A program made the translations under genes and the position numbers. A stretch of 64,000 nt of DNA, taken from Kitasatospora aureofaciens (lineage in GTDB: Bacteria > Actinomycetota > Actinomycetes > Streptomycetales > Streptomycetaceae). The stretch is from the NCBI RefSeq assembly GCF_019192735.1, contig NZ_JAHTKP010000029.1:1-64000 (forward strand), given 5' to 3'. Positions 17,281 through 25,792 of this stretch are shown piece after piece. The number at the start of each line of letters is the position of its first letter. Position 1 is the first letter of the stretch. The notes under the pieces were generated by a model. It was not told the origin of the DNA, did no database searches, and worked only from the letters and a program-made list of their open reading frames with translations.

Positions 17281-17400
17281 GTTACCGGTTGGTAACGGAG
17301 CGCCAGGCACAGCCTCGCATACCTGCGATTCGCAGAGCAAACCGGAGATTCTGGCATTGATATCAAGCTTGAAAAGTGAATCAATCTTGGAAAAGTAAAT
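17281..17400. promoter_or_regulatory. AT-rich control region upstream of the dapD-like operon
   Basis: The 300-base gap 17123-17423 contains the palindrome GTTACCggttGGTAAC (17281-17296) and an 18-base imperfect direct repeat, tcaagcttgaaaagtgaa (17363-17380) followed by tcaatcttggaaaagtaa (17381-17398). This segment is strikingly AT-rich for the window. It must contain the leftward promoter of the three-gene operon; the repeats are candidate regulator sites. Confidence 0.5.
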
Positions 17401-17423
17401 CTATGCCTCTGCTGAAGGCACCC

Positions 17424-19829
17424 TTATCGGCCGTCAGGACGGCCGGGATCGTGCCCGGCGGTGCCGTCCTGGGCCCGGGCTGACGGGGCGACACGCAGGA
17501 CCGGCAGCGCGGAGAGCGCGGCCGCCGCCGTAGCGCCGGCGGCGGCCATGGCGAGGACCGTCCAGGCGGACGGGCCGTGGGCGATGCCGGCGCCGATGCC
17601 GCCCAGCTCGCCCTGCCGGTCGATGACCCAGCGGGCGAGCGGGATGCCGACGGCCGAGCCGGCGGCGACCGTGGCCAGGGCGATGGCCGTCCCCCGGGTG
17701 GCCAGCACGACGGCGCACTGACCCGGTGTCAGGCCGATCGCCCTGAGCAGCCCGAGATCCCGGCGGCGTTCGAGGAAGCCGGCGGCGGCCGTGGTGAGCA
17801 GGTCGACCAGGCAGATGAGCGCGAGCAGGACCAGGAGGCCGACCACGCAGACCCGCAGGGCGTCGGGCCGGGTCACGGGACCGTTGGGGAGGCGGATCTC
17901 CACCTGCCCGGCGAGGCCGACGCGGGCGGGGAGGTCGCGCTGGACCTCGGCCGGGTCATGGCCGGGGCGCAGGACCAGGCGCCAGAAGTCGGGGTGCGCG
18001 GGGTCGCCGGGCCGGTCGAGGGTGTCGAAGCCGGTGGACAGGACGCGTCCGCCGTGTTCCGGTTCGAGGTCGCGCCCGACGATGTGCAGGATGCGCGGGG
18101 TGCCGCCGGTGGTGACACGTACCCACTGGCCGACCCGGGCGCCGAGCAGGTCGAGGGCGCCCTGTCCGGCGACCGCCTCGTCGCTCGCGCGGATCGCCCG
18201 GCCCTCGACGACGGTGTACGGGTACGGCGCGTCGGTGGTGCCCACCGCCCGCAGGGTGAGGGTCGCGGACTGGCCGGGCGCGAGGGCCTGGATCTCGGCG
18301 CCCGGGTAGACGCCCTGCACGGCGGTGTCGGAGGCCAGGGCGCCGGCGAGCTGCCCGTCGCCGGGAGTCTGCTCGGGGGAGGTCCGGCGGACCGTGACGG
18401 ACGGGGCCGTGACACCGCCGTCGGGTCGGGTGACGGCGTCGAGCGTGGCCCAGGTGCTCAGGGCCAAGGTGGCGGCGACGACCGGCACGGTCAGCCGGGC
18501 GGCGCTCACGACCAGGCCCGAGCGCTGTCGCAGGGCACCGCCGAGTCCGAACACGAGGGCCGGCGGCAGGCGTCGGAGCAGGCCGAGGCGGACGGGCCGG
18601 GCCGTCATGGCCGGTGGCCGGGTGCCGTCCGTCGGGGGGACGGGGGCGACCCTGGCGGCGCGCAGGGCGGGCAGGGCGGCGGCGGCCCCGACGGCCACGA
18701 GAGCGGCAGCGGTGACGGCGCCGGTGGTCGCCGTGCCACCGGGAACGAGGTGGTGGAGCGCGTCGGTCCCGCCGCCGAGTGCCGGGACGGCGTGCGCGGC
18801 GATCGCGGCGCCGCCGGCGCCGAGCAGGACTCCGGTGCCGGCCAGCAGCAGCTGTTCGACGATGAACATCCAGGCGACCTGGCCCGCGGTGAAGCCGAGC
18901 GCCTTGAGCAGGGCGATGTCACCGGTCCTGGCCCTGATCCGCCCGCCCGCCGCGCCGGCCACCGCGAGGGCGGCGGACAGCAGCGCGGCCAGGCCGCTGA
19001 GTCCCAGCAGCAGGCCGGCGAGCCGGTTGTCCTGTTGCCGCGCGGCCCGCGCGTCCAGCCAGGTGGTGATCCGGGACACCCGGTCGGCTCCCAGGACGCT
19101 GACCACGCGCTGCGCCGTGTACCCCGCGTCGGAGGGCCGGGCCAGCCGCAGCCCGAGGGTGAGGCCGTGCGCGGCCTGGTCCGGCTGGACCAGGTCGAGT
19201 GTGGCGGGGAGGGTCCAGCCGAGGTCGTATCCCGCCGCCGGGCTGGGCAACTGGTCGGGGCTGTCCGCGATGCCGAGCACGCGCAGTTCGACCGCGGCGC
19301 CGTGGCTGTCGAGGACGGTCAGGCGGTCCCCGGGGTGGGCCCAGGCAGCGTCGGCCGCGGACTGTTCGAGCACGATGCCGTGCACGTCGGCGGGGTCGAG
19401 CCAGGTCCCGGACCGCAGCAGCGGGCGGGCCGCTCCCGGGGTGTCGCCGCGCAGGACGAGCGTGGTGCGGTCGGTGCGCTCCGCCGCGCCGGTGGGCGCG
19501 GCGGCGCCGTCGGCATGCCGGCCGACCAGGGTGGTCTCGGCCGTGTGCTGGGGCGGTGAGACCGCGAGCACGCCGGGTTCGCGGGCCAGCGCGGCGACCG
19601 ACGGCTCGTCGGTGCTGCCTGCGGTGGTGGCGGACGGGCGGAGGTCGATCCTGATGTCGGGTGATCCGGCGGCCCGGAACTGCCGCTGCCACGGGTCGGT
19701 GGCGGCTCCGAGCAGGGTGCCGGCGAGCAGCAGGGCCGCGACGGTGCCGCCGGTGGCGAGGACGATCAGGAGGGCGTGGGCGCGGTGCGAGCGCAGGTCG
19801 GCCCGGATCCAGCGGAGGAGGGCGCGCAC
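17424..19829 (-). CDS. FtsX-like ABC transporter permease
   Basis: An 801-residue permease of the MacB/FtsX type with one N-terminal and several later membrane segments. A large extracytoplasmic domain (about residues 55-270) is followed by three helices (near 275-390), a second outer domain and a final three-helix set containing LERRRDLGLLRAIGLTPGQ. The paired helix sets indicate two fused FtsX units, the usual architecture of Streptomyces MacB-like exporters. GTG at 19829 begins four bases after the ATPase stop. With the ATPase it probably exports a lipid, peptide or drug under PadR control. Confidence 0.85.
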   Translation of the reverse strand: MRALLRWIRADLRSHRAHALLIVLATGGTVAALLLAGTLLGAATDPWQRQFRAAGSPDIRIDLRPSATTAGSTDEPSVAALAREPGVLAVSPPQHTAETTLVGRHADGAAAPTGAAERTDRTTLVLRGDTPGAARPLLRSGTWLDPADVHGIVLEQSAADAAWAHPGDRLTVLDSHGAAVELRVLGIADSPDQLPSPAAGYDLGWTLPATLDLVQPDQAAHGLTLGLRLARPSDAGYTAQRVVSVLGADRVSRITTWLDARAARQQDNRLAGLLLGLSGLAALLSAALAVAGAAGGRIRARTGDIALLKALGFTAGQVAWMFIVEQLLLAGTGVLLGAGGAAIAAHAVPALGGGTDALHHLVPGGTATTGAVTAAALVAVGAAAALPALRAARVAPVPPTDGTRPPAMTARPVRLGLLRRLPPALVFGLGGALRQRSGLVVSAARLTVPVVAATLALSTWATLDAVTRPDGGVTAPSVTVRRTSPEQTPGDGQLAGALASDTAVQGVYPGAEIQALAPGQSATLTLRAVGTTDAPYPYTVVEGRAIRASDEAVAGQGALDLLGARVGQWVRVTTGGTPRILHIVGRDLEPEHGGRVLSTGFDTLDRPGDPAHPDFWRLVLRPGHDPAEVQRDLPARVGLAGQVEIRLPNGPVTRPDALRVCVVGLLVLLALICLVDLLTTAAAGFLERRRDLGLLRAIGLTPGQCAVVLATRGTAIALATVAAGSAVGIPLARWVIDRQGELGGIGAGIAHGPSAWTVLAMAAAGATAAAALSALPVLRVAPSARAQDGTAGHDPGRPDGR

Positions 19830-19833
19830 CGGG

Positions 19834-20598
19834 TCACCCGCCGAAGTCGATGACGTCGCGGACTCCGTTGGCGCTGCTCCACGCGTCCGGGGGCTCCTCC
19901 ACCCGGGCGTCGTCGGCGATCCGGCCGTCGAAGAGGCTGACGACCCGGTCGGCGGTGCTGGCCGCCCGGGCGTCGTGGGTGACCAGCACGATGGTGGTGC
20001 CCTGCTGGTGGTAGCGGCTGAGCAGGGCGAGGACGTCGCGGGTGCTGCGGCTGTCGAGGTTGCCGGTCGGCTCGTCGGCGAGGAGCAGCTGCGGCCGGTT
20101 GACCAGCGCGCGGGCCAGGGCGACCCGCTGGCGTTCGCCGCCGGAGAGCTCTCCGGGCCCGGCGGTGGCCTTGTGGGCGAGAGCGAGGTCCTCCAGGAGT
20201 TCCTGGCGGCGTTCGCGGGCGGTACGGCCGGACATGCCCGCGAGGAGGGCGGTCAGTTCGATGTTGTCGGCGACGGAGAAGTCGGAGAGCAGGTTGCCGC
20301 TCTGGAAGACGATGCCGTAGTGGCGGCGGCGCAGGCGGGCCCACGCGGCTTCCCGGAGCCGGTCGACCCGGCGGCCGTCGAGCCGCAGCTCGCCCTCGTC
20401 CGGCCGGAGCAGACCGCCGAGCAGGTGCAGCAGGGTGGACTTGCCGGCACCCGAGGGGCCGGTGACGGCGACGAACTCGCCCCGGTCGATCCGCAGGCTG
20501 ATGCCGCGGACGGCGGGTATCAGGGTCGAGCCGCTGAGGTGCGAGCGCACCAGGGCGTGGGCGGCCAGCAGCGGCGGGGTCGGCTCCGCGCCGGTCAT
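19834..20598 (-). CDS. MacB-like ABC transporter ATPase
   Basis: A 254-residue ABC ATPase that energises the FtsX-like permease. Walker A is GPSGAGKST (about 47-55), the signature is LSGGERQRVALARAL, and Walker B is LLLADEPTGNLDS, with the His switch in VTHD. The LolD/MacB-type sequence fits a permease that does not pump across the membrane in the classic way. Its ATG overlaps the padR stop (ATGA), so the three genes form one tightly coupled operon. Confidence 0.92.
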   Translation of the reverse strand: MTGAEPTPPLLAAHALVRSHLSGSTLIPAVRGISLRIDRGEFVAVTGPSGAGKSTLLHLLGGLLRPDEGELRLDGRRVDRLREAAWARLRRRHYGIVFQSGNLLSDFSVADNIELTALLAGMSGRTARERRQELLEDLALAHKATAGPGELSGGERQRVALARALVNRPQLLLADEPTGNLDSRSTRDVLALLSRYHQQGTTIVLVTHDARAASTADRVVSLFDGRIADDARVEEPPDAWSSANGVRDVIDFGG

Positions 20599-21098
20599 GT
20601 GAGCTCCTCCTGGCAGCGTTCCAGCCAGTCGAGGTCGGCCTGCAGGTGCAGGACCGCTCCCTCGATCAGCAGCAGCGAGGTCCGGTTGCCGCGTTCGGTG
20701 GCGGCCAGTTTGTTGAGTCCTCGCATCGTGTTGAGGCAGTGCCGGCGCTGGTTGTTGATCAGCGTCAGCTGGTCGGCGAGGTCGGTGCCTTCGGCGAGGA
20801 TGAGCTTCATGAAGAACTCGTCCCTGACCCTGGGCCCCTCGGTGGGCGCCTCGAACCAGCCGGCGAGTTCCTCGGTGCCCTTCTCGGTGATCTCGTAGAC
20901 CTTCTTGTCCGGTCTGCCTTCCTGCGTCACCTCGGTGCCGCGGATCAGGCCGGACTTCTCCAGTCGGCTCAGGGTCACGTAGATCTGGCCGATGTTGGGC
21001 TGAGGGTACGCCGCGCCGAAGGTCTGCTCAAGGCCCTGCTTGAGTTCGTACCCGTAGGCGGGCTGCCGGGCCAGCAGCGCCAGCAGCTGATGGCGCAC
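20595..21098 (-). CDS. PadR-family transcriptional regulator
   Basis: A 167-residue PadR regulator with the N-terminal winged helix (LLALLARQPAYGYELKQGLE, then GQIYVTLSRLEKSGLI) and a C-terminal helical dimerisation part. Members usually repress an adjacent exporter and release DNA on binding a ligand. It begins at GTG 21098 behind GAGG and overlaps the ATPase gene, so it probably controls its own operon. The promoter must lie in 21099-21232, shared with the divergent binding-protein gene; a gttacacctcggtcacac stretch there is a possible operator. Confidence 0.9.
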   Translation of the reverse strand: MRHQLLALLARQPAYGYELKQGLEQTFGAAYPQPNIGQIYVTLSRLEKSGLIRGTEVTQEGRPDKKVYEITEKGTEELAGWFEAPTEGPRVRDEFFMKLILAEGTDLADQLTLINNQRRHCLNTMRGLNKLAATERGNRTSLLLIEGAVLHLQADLDWLERCQEELT

Positions 21099-21232
21099 CG
21101 GGCGTCACCTCTTCCTCTTCGCTGGTTACACCTCGGTCACACAGTACGGGCAGGTGGGTGCCCCCCAGCAGGGAGGCCGTATAAAGGGACGTGCGTCGGC
21201 GCCCACCCGCGCCGGCGGAACGAAGGAGTTCC

Positions 21233-22537
21233 ATGGAAAGCCGGCCGCCCGCCGGGCCCGACCTGGGCCGTCGGCGTGTAACGCGCGCGCTGGTGGGCGG
21301 GGCGGTGCTCACCGCCGGGGGCGCGTCCGCCTGGTACGGGCTGGCCGGACGGGCGAAGGCGGCGGGCGACCCGCAGGGCGTCGGGCCGGTCACCCTGGCC
21401 ACCGGCCGGGACACCACGCGCTACCTGCGCGGGCTGCTGGCCGACTGGAACGAGGAGCACCCCGACCAGCCGGCCGAGCTGGTCGAGCTGCCCGAGGCTG
21501 CGGACGAGGTGCACGCCCAGCTCGCCGGTGAACTGTCCGGCGGCGGCAGCCGCTTCGACGTCCTCAACCTCGACGTGGTGTGGACGGCCGAGTTCGCGGC
21601 CAGGCGCTGGACCGTGCCGCTGGAGGAGTCGGACTTCGCGCTGGAGCGCTTCCTGCCGCCGGTCGTGCGGACGGGCCGCTTCGGCGGCCGGCTGTACGCA
21701 GTGCCGTTCGTCGCCAACGCCGCCCTGCTGTACTACCGCAGCGACGTGCTGGCCGCCGCCGGCGAGCAGCCGCCCACCACCTGGGCCGAACTGGCGCGGC
21801 AGGCGAGGACGCTGGCTCCCGCTCACGGACTGTCCGGGTACGCGGGGCAGCTGAGCCCGTACGAGGGGCTCGCCGTCAACGCGCTGGAGGCCATCCGCTC
21901 GGCCGGCGGGGACCTGCTGGCCGGCGACGGATCGGTGGTGGTCGACAGCCCGCAGGCCCGGGCCGGGCTGGAGTTCCTGGCCGGGGGCGTGCGCGACGGC
22001 TGGATCCCGGCCGAGGTGCTCGGCTACCGCGAGGAGGAGTCCCGCGAGGCGTTCGGCCGGGGCGGCCTGCTCTTCCTGCGGAACTGGCCGTACGTCTACC
22101 ACGCGGTCGGTGCGGCCGGTTCGCCGGTCGCGGGACGGTTCGGCGTGGTGCCGCTGCCCGGCCCGCACGGGCCCGGCAGCGGTGTGCTGGGCGGGTCGGG
22201 ACTGGCGGTCAGCCGGTTCTCGCGGCGCCAGCGCACCGCACGGGCACTGATCGCCTACCTGACGAGCCGTCGGGCGCAGTACCGCGTCCTGACCGACGGC
22301 GGGCTGCCGCCGGTCTGGGCGGACCTCTACGCGGATCCGGACCTGACGGCCCGGTTCCCGTACCTGCCCGTGCTGCGCACGGCGATCCTGGCGGCGGGGG
22401 CACGCCCCGGCGTTCCGCAGTACCAGCAGCTGAGCCTCGCGTTCAGCGAGACGGCGTTCGAGGTCGTGTCCGGCCGCCGCAGCGCCGAGGCGGCGCTTCC
22501 CCGGCTGGCCGCCGACCTGCGCGCCATCGTCGGCTGA
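21233..22537 (+). CDS. Extracellular solute-binding protein, family 1
   Basis: A 434-residue ABC sugar-type binding protein. The N-terminus (GRRRVTRALVGGAVLTAGG) has paired arginines and a hydrophobic stretch but no lipobox Cys, suggesting Tat export or a membrane anchor. Family features are DVLNLDVVWTAEFA, YAVPFVANAALLYYRSDVL, the central PPTTWAELA, and GGSGLAVSRFS. ATG at 21233 follows AAGGAG. No permease genes are next to it; it might feed the agl transporter downstream, or be an orphan. Divergent from padR. Confidence 0.85.
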   Translation: MESRPPAGPDLGRRRVTRALVGGAVLTAGGASAWYGLAGRAKAAGDPQGVGPVTLATGRDTTRYLRGLLADWNEEHPDQPAELVELPEAADEVHAQLAGELSGGGSRFDVLNLDVVWTAEFAARRWTVPLEESDFALERFLPPVVRTGRFGGRLYAVPFVANAALLYYRSDVLAAAGEQPPTTWAELARQARTLAPAHGLSGYAGQLSPYEGLAVNALEAIRSAGGDLLAGDGSVVVDSPQARAGLEFLAGGVRDGWIPAEVLGYREEESREAFGRGGLLFLRNWPYVYHAVGAAGSPVAGRFGVVPLPGPHGPGSGVLGGSGLAVSRFSRRQRTARALIAYLTSRRAQYRVLTDGGLPPVWADLYADPDLTARFPYLPVLRTAILAAGARPGVPQYQQLSLAFSETAFEVVSGRRSAEAALPRLAADLRAIVG

Positions 22538-22574
22538 GCCGAACCCGGCGGGGTTCCCGGCCCGTACCCGTGAG

Positions 22575-22687
22575 TACATAACGCGAATCTATGCCCGATC
22601 CGGCATGCCACTCCTTCACTTCTGAGAAACCACAGCAAAACAAGGGCTTAACACGGGCCATCTCCGCCTGCTATACCTAACGCGAAT
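22575..22687. promoter_or_regulatory. Duplicated 14-base operator-like sites before the agl operon
   Basis: tacataacgcgaat (22575-22588) and tacctaacgcgaat (22674-22687) differ by one base and lie 99 bases apart in the 172-base gap before the glucosidase gene. The second overlaps the likely promoter (tatacct) and is 23 bases before the start codon. Such spaced sites suit a LacI-type repressor that loops DNA; no such regulator gene is in the window. Confidence 0.5.
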
Positions 22688-22709
22688 GCATAACCGTTGG
22701 AGTAGCGAG

Positions 22710-24410
22710 ATGCCCAACCCCACCCTCCCCGACCGCGACGCGGTCACCCTGCCGCGCGCCCGATCGCACGCCCCCACCATCCCTGCCGCCCGTGCCTGGT
22801 GGCGCGACGCCGTGATCTACCAGATCTACGTGCGCAGCTTCCGTGACACCGACGGCGACGGCATCGGCGATCTCGCCGGAGTCCGGGAACGGCTGCCGCA
22901 CGTACGGCGGCTGGGTGCGGACGGCGTCTGGCTCAACCCGTTCTACGTCTCACCCCAGCACGACCACGGCTACGACATCGCCGACCACTGCGCCGTCGAC
23001 CCGCTCTACGGTGACCTCGCCGAGTTCGACCGCCTGGTGACGGACTGCCGGATGCTCGGCCTGAAGCTGGTCCTGGACGTCGTCCCGAACCACTGCTCCA
23101 GTGAGCACCCGTGGTTCCAGAAGGCGCTGGCCAACGGCCCGGGCAGCCCGGAGCGGGCGCGGTTCCACTTCGCCGACGGGCGCGGCGAGGGCGGGGAGCT
23201 GCCGCCCAACAACTGGCGTGCCATGTTCGGCGGCCCGGCCTGGACCCGGGTCGCCGAGGGCGACGGCAGGCCCGGCCAGTGGTACCTCCACCTGTTCACC
23301 CCGGAGCAGCCCGACTTCAACTGGCGCAGCCCCGACGTCGCCGCCCACTTCGAGGAGGTGCTGCGGTTCTGGCTGGACCGGGGTGTGGACGGCTTCCGGA
23401 TCGACGTGGCGGCCGGGCTGTTCAAGCACCCCGAGCTGCCGGACTCGCCCGATCCGGACGCGGACGAGCGCACCCGCGACTCGGTCAACCCGCTGGCCTG
23501 GAACCAGCCGCAGGTGCACGAGGTCTGGCGCCGGTGGCGCGCGATCTGCGAGGAGTACACCGCCCGCGACGGCCACGAGCGGCTGCTGGTCGGCGAGGCC
23601 TCCGTGCCCACGCCGGCGGAGCAGGCACTGTACGTACGCCCCGACGAACTGCACCAGGCCTTCTTCTTCCACCTGCTGCACGCGCCGTGGGACCTCGCGC
23701 ACTTCCACCGGGTCATCGACGACGCCGTACGGGACATCGCCGCCACCGGATCGACGGTCACCTGGGTGCTCAACAACCACGACCAGGTCCGCACGGTGAG
23801 CCGGTTCGCGGGCGAGGACCCCGCCGGCGGCCCCGCCCGCGCCAGGGCGGCCGCCCTGCTGATGCTGGCCCTGCCCGGGGCCGCCTACATCTACCAGGGC
23901 GAGGAGCTCGGGCTGCCCGAAGTCCTGGACCTGCCGGACGAGTTGATCACCGACCCGATCTTCCGCCGGACCGGGAGCCGGGCCGGGATCCGCGACGGCT
24001 GCCGGATACCGCTGCCCTGGTCGGGCACCGAGGCCCCGTTCGGGTTCAGCCCGCCGGACAGCCCGGCCACCCCCTGGCTGCCGCAGCCGGCCTCCTTCGC
24101 CTCCCACACCGCCGAGCGGCAGCGAACCGACACCGCGTCCGTGTTCCACCTGTACCGCACCGCCCTGCAACTGCGCCGTGAACTCCCGCAACTCGGCGAG
24201 GGCACGCTGCGGTGGCTGAAGACCCCGCCCGGGGTCCTCGCGTTCGTCCGCGGCGAGGGCCTGGTGTGCGCCGTCAACTTCGGTGACACCGCCGCGCCCG
24301 CGCCGGTCGCCGGTCCGCCTCTGCTGGCCAGCGGCCCGTGCCCCGAGGGCACCCTGGCGCCCGCCACCGCCGCCTGGTGGATCGGCGCCCGCGCAGCCGA
24401 CGGGATCTGA
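22710..24410 (+). CDS. aglA: GH13 alpha-glucosidase
   Basis: A 566-residue cytoplasmic alpha-glucosidase of family GH13. Conserved regions are all present: DVVPNH, GFRIDVAAG (nucleophile Asp), GEAS (acid/base Glu) and NNHDQ (transition-state Asp). No signal peptide, so it would cleave imported oligosaccharides to glucose. ATG at 22710 is chosen because GGAG precedes it; the ATG at 22686 has none. The gene heads a run of four, followed by a binding protein and two permeases, the layout of agl-type alpha-glucoside operons. Confidence 0.88.
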   Translation: MPNPTLPDRDAVTLPRARSHAPTIPAARAWWRDAVIYQIYVRSFRDTDGDGIGDLAGVRERLPHVRRLGADGVWLNPFYVSPQHDHGYDIADHCAVDPLYGDLAEFDRLVTDCRMLGLKLVLDVVPNHCSSEHPWFQKALANGPGSPERARFHFADGRGEGGELPPNNWRAMFGGPAWTRVAEGDGRPGQWYLHLFTPEQPDFNWRSPDVAAHFEEVLRFWLDRGVDGFRIDVAAGLFKHPELPDSPDPDADERTRDSVNPLAWNQPQVHEVWRRWRAICEEYTARDGHERLLVGEASVPTPAEQALYVRPDELHQAFFFHLLHAPWDLAHFHRVIDDAVRDIAATGSTVTWVLNNHDQVRTVSRFAGEDPAGGPARARAAALLMLALPGAAYIYQGEELGLPEVLDLPDELITDPIFRRTGSRAGIRDGCRIPLPWSGTEAPFGFSPPDSPATPWLPQPASFASHTAERQRTDTASVFHLYRTALQLRRELPQLGEGTLRWLKTPPGVLAFVRGEGLVCAVNFGDTAAPAPVAGPPLLASGPCPEGTLAPATAAWWIGARAADGI

Positions 24411-24460
24411 CGATCACCAGCCGTATGAACCCCACCCACCCCCTGAAGGAAGACTCGACG

Positions 24461-25786
24461 ATGAGACTCCGCCGCACCCTTCCCACCCTGGCCGCCTCCG
24501 TCGCCCTGGCCGCCACCGCAACCGCCTGCGGCAGCAGCGGTGGCGGCACGGGCGGGTCCACCACCCAGGACCTCAAGGGCCAGAGCCTGACCGTCGCCGC
24601 CGTGTGGAGCGGCACCGAGCAGGAGAACTTCAAGAAGGTGCTGGACGTCTTCACCGCGAAGACCGGCGCCACCGTCAGCTACACCTCCACCGGCGACAAC
24701 CTCTCCACCGTGGTCGGCAGCAAGATCGAGGGCAACGACCCGATGGACGTCGTCATGGTGGCCCAGCCCGGCGTGATCAAGCAGTTCGCCGACAAGGGCT
24801 GGCTGGCGCCGCTCTCCCCCGCCGTCACCGACACCGCGAAGAAGAACTACGCCGGCATCTGGTCCAGCCTCGGCACCGTCAACGGCACCCAGTACGGCCT
24901 CTACTTCAAGGCCGCCGACAAGTCGACCGTCTGGTACAACCCCACCGCCTTCCAGAACGCCGGCATCCAGCCCCCGACCACGTTCGACGACCTGCTCAAG
25001 GCCGGCCGCACGCTCTCCGACTCCGGCACCCCGGCCTTCTCGGTCGCCGGCCAGGCCGGCTGGCCGCTGACCGACTGGTTCGAGAACATCTACCTCTCCC
25101 AGGCCGGACCCGAGCTCTACGACAAGCTCACCAAGCACGAGATCCCGTGGACCGACCCGTCGGTCGGCAAGGCCCTGACCACCCTCGGCAAGGTGTTCGG
25201 CGACCGGCAGCTCGTCGCGGGCGGAGGCCAGGGCGCGCTGCAGACCGACTTCCCCACCTCCGTCCAACAGGTCTTCGGACCACAGCCCAAGGCCGCCATG
25301 ACCTACGAGGGCGACTTCGTCGGCGGCGTCATAGCCTCGGAGCTGAAGAAGCAGGTCGGCACGGACGCCAAGGTGTTCCCCTTCCCCGCCGTGGACGGCG
25401 GCAAGGCCCCCGTGATGGGCGCGGGCGACGCGGCCGTCGTCCTCAAGGGCGCCAAGCACCCCGAGGCCGCGCAGAAGCTCGTCGAGTTCCTGGCCGGCCC
25501 CGAGGCCGCGGCCGTCTGGGCCAAGGCCGGCGGCTTCATCTCGCCCAACAAGGCGGTCGATCCGTCCGTCTACCCCGACGACACCACCCGGCAGTTCGCC
25601 AAGTCGGTGATCGACGCAGGCGACGCGTTCCGCTTCGACATGTCGGACCAGGCGCCCGCCGCGTTCGGCGGCACCGCGGGCCAGGGCGAGTGGAAGGACC
25701 TCCAGGACTTCCTCGCCAACCCCTCCGACGTCCAGGGCGCCGCGGCGAAGCTCGAAGCCGACGCGGCCAAGGCGTACAAGGGCTGA
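24461..25786 (+). CDS. aglE: Alpha-glucoside ABC transporter binding lipoprotein
   Basis: A 441-residue solute-binding protein. The lipoprotein signal ends at the lipobox TATAC|GSSGG near residue 22, so it is anchored on the outer face of the membrane. The mature part is a family 1 sugar-binding protein (VAAVWSGTEQENFKKVLDVF, STVWYNPTAFQNAG). ATG at 24461 follows GAAGGA. It lies 50 bases after the glucosidase and six before the first permease. Substrate specificity for alpha-glucosides is inferred from the operon. Confidence 0.88.
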   Translation: MRLRRTLPTLAASVALAATATACGSSGGGTGGSTTQDLKGQSLTVAAVWSGTEQENFKKVLDVFTAKTGATVSYTSTGDNLSTVVGSKIEGNDPMDVVMVAQPGVIKQFADKGWLAPLSPAVTDTAKKNYAGIWSSLGTVNGTQYGLYFKAADKSTVWYNPTAFQNAGIQPPTTFDDLLKAGRTLSDSGTPAFSVAGQAGWPLTDWFENIYLSQAGPELYDKLTKHEIPWTDPSVGKALTTLGKVFGDRQLVAGGGQGALQTDFPTSVQQVFGPQPKAAMTYEGDFVGGVIASELKKQVGTDAKVFPFPAVDGGKAPVMGAGDAAVVLKGAKHPEAAQKLVEFLAGPEAAAVWAKAGGFISPNKAVDPSVYPDDTTRQFAKSVIDAGDAFRFDMSDQAPAAFGGTAGQGEWKDLQDFLANPSDVQGAAAKLEADAAKAYKG

Positions 25787-25792
25787 TCCACC

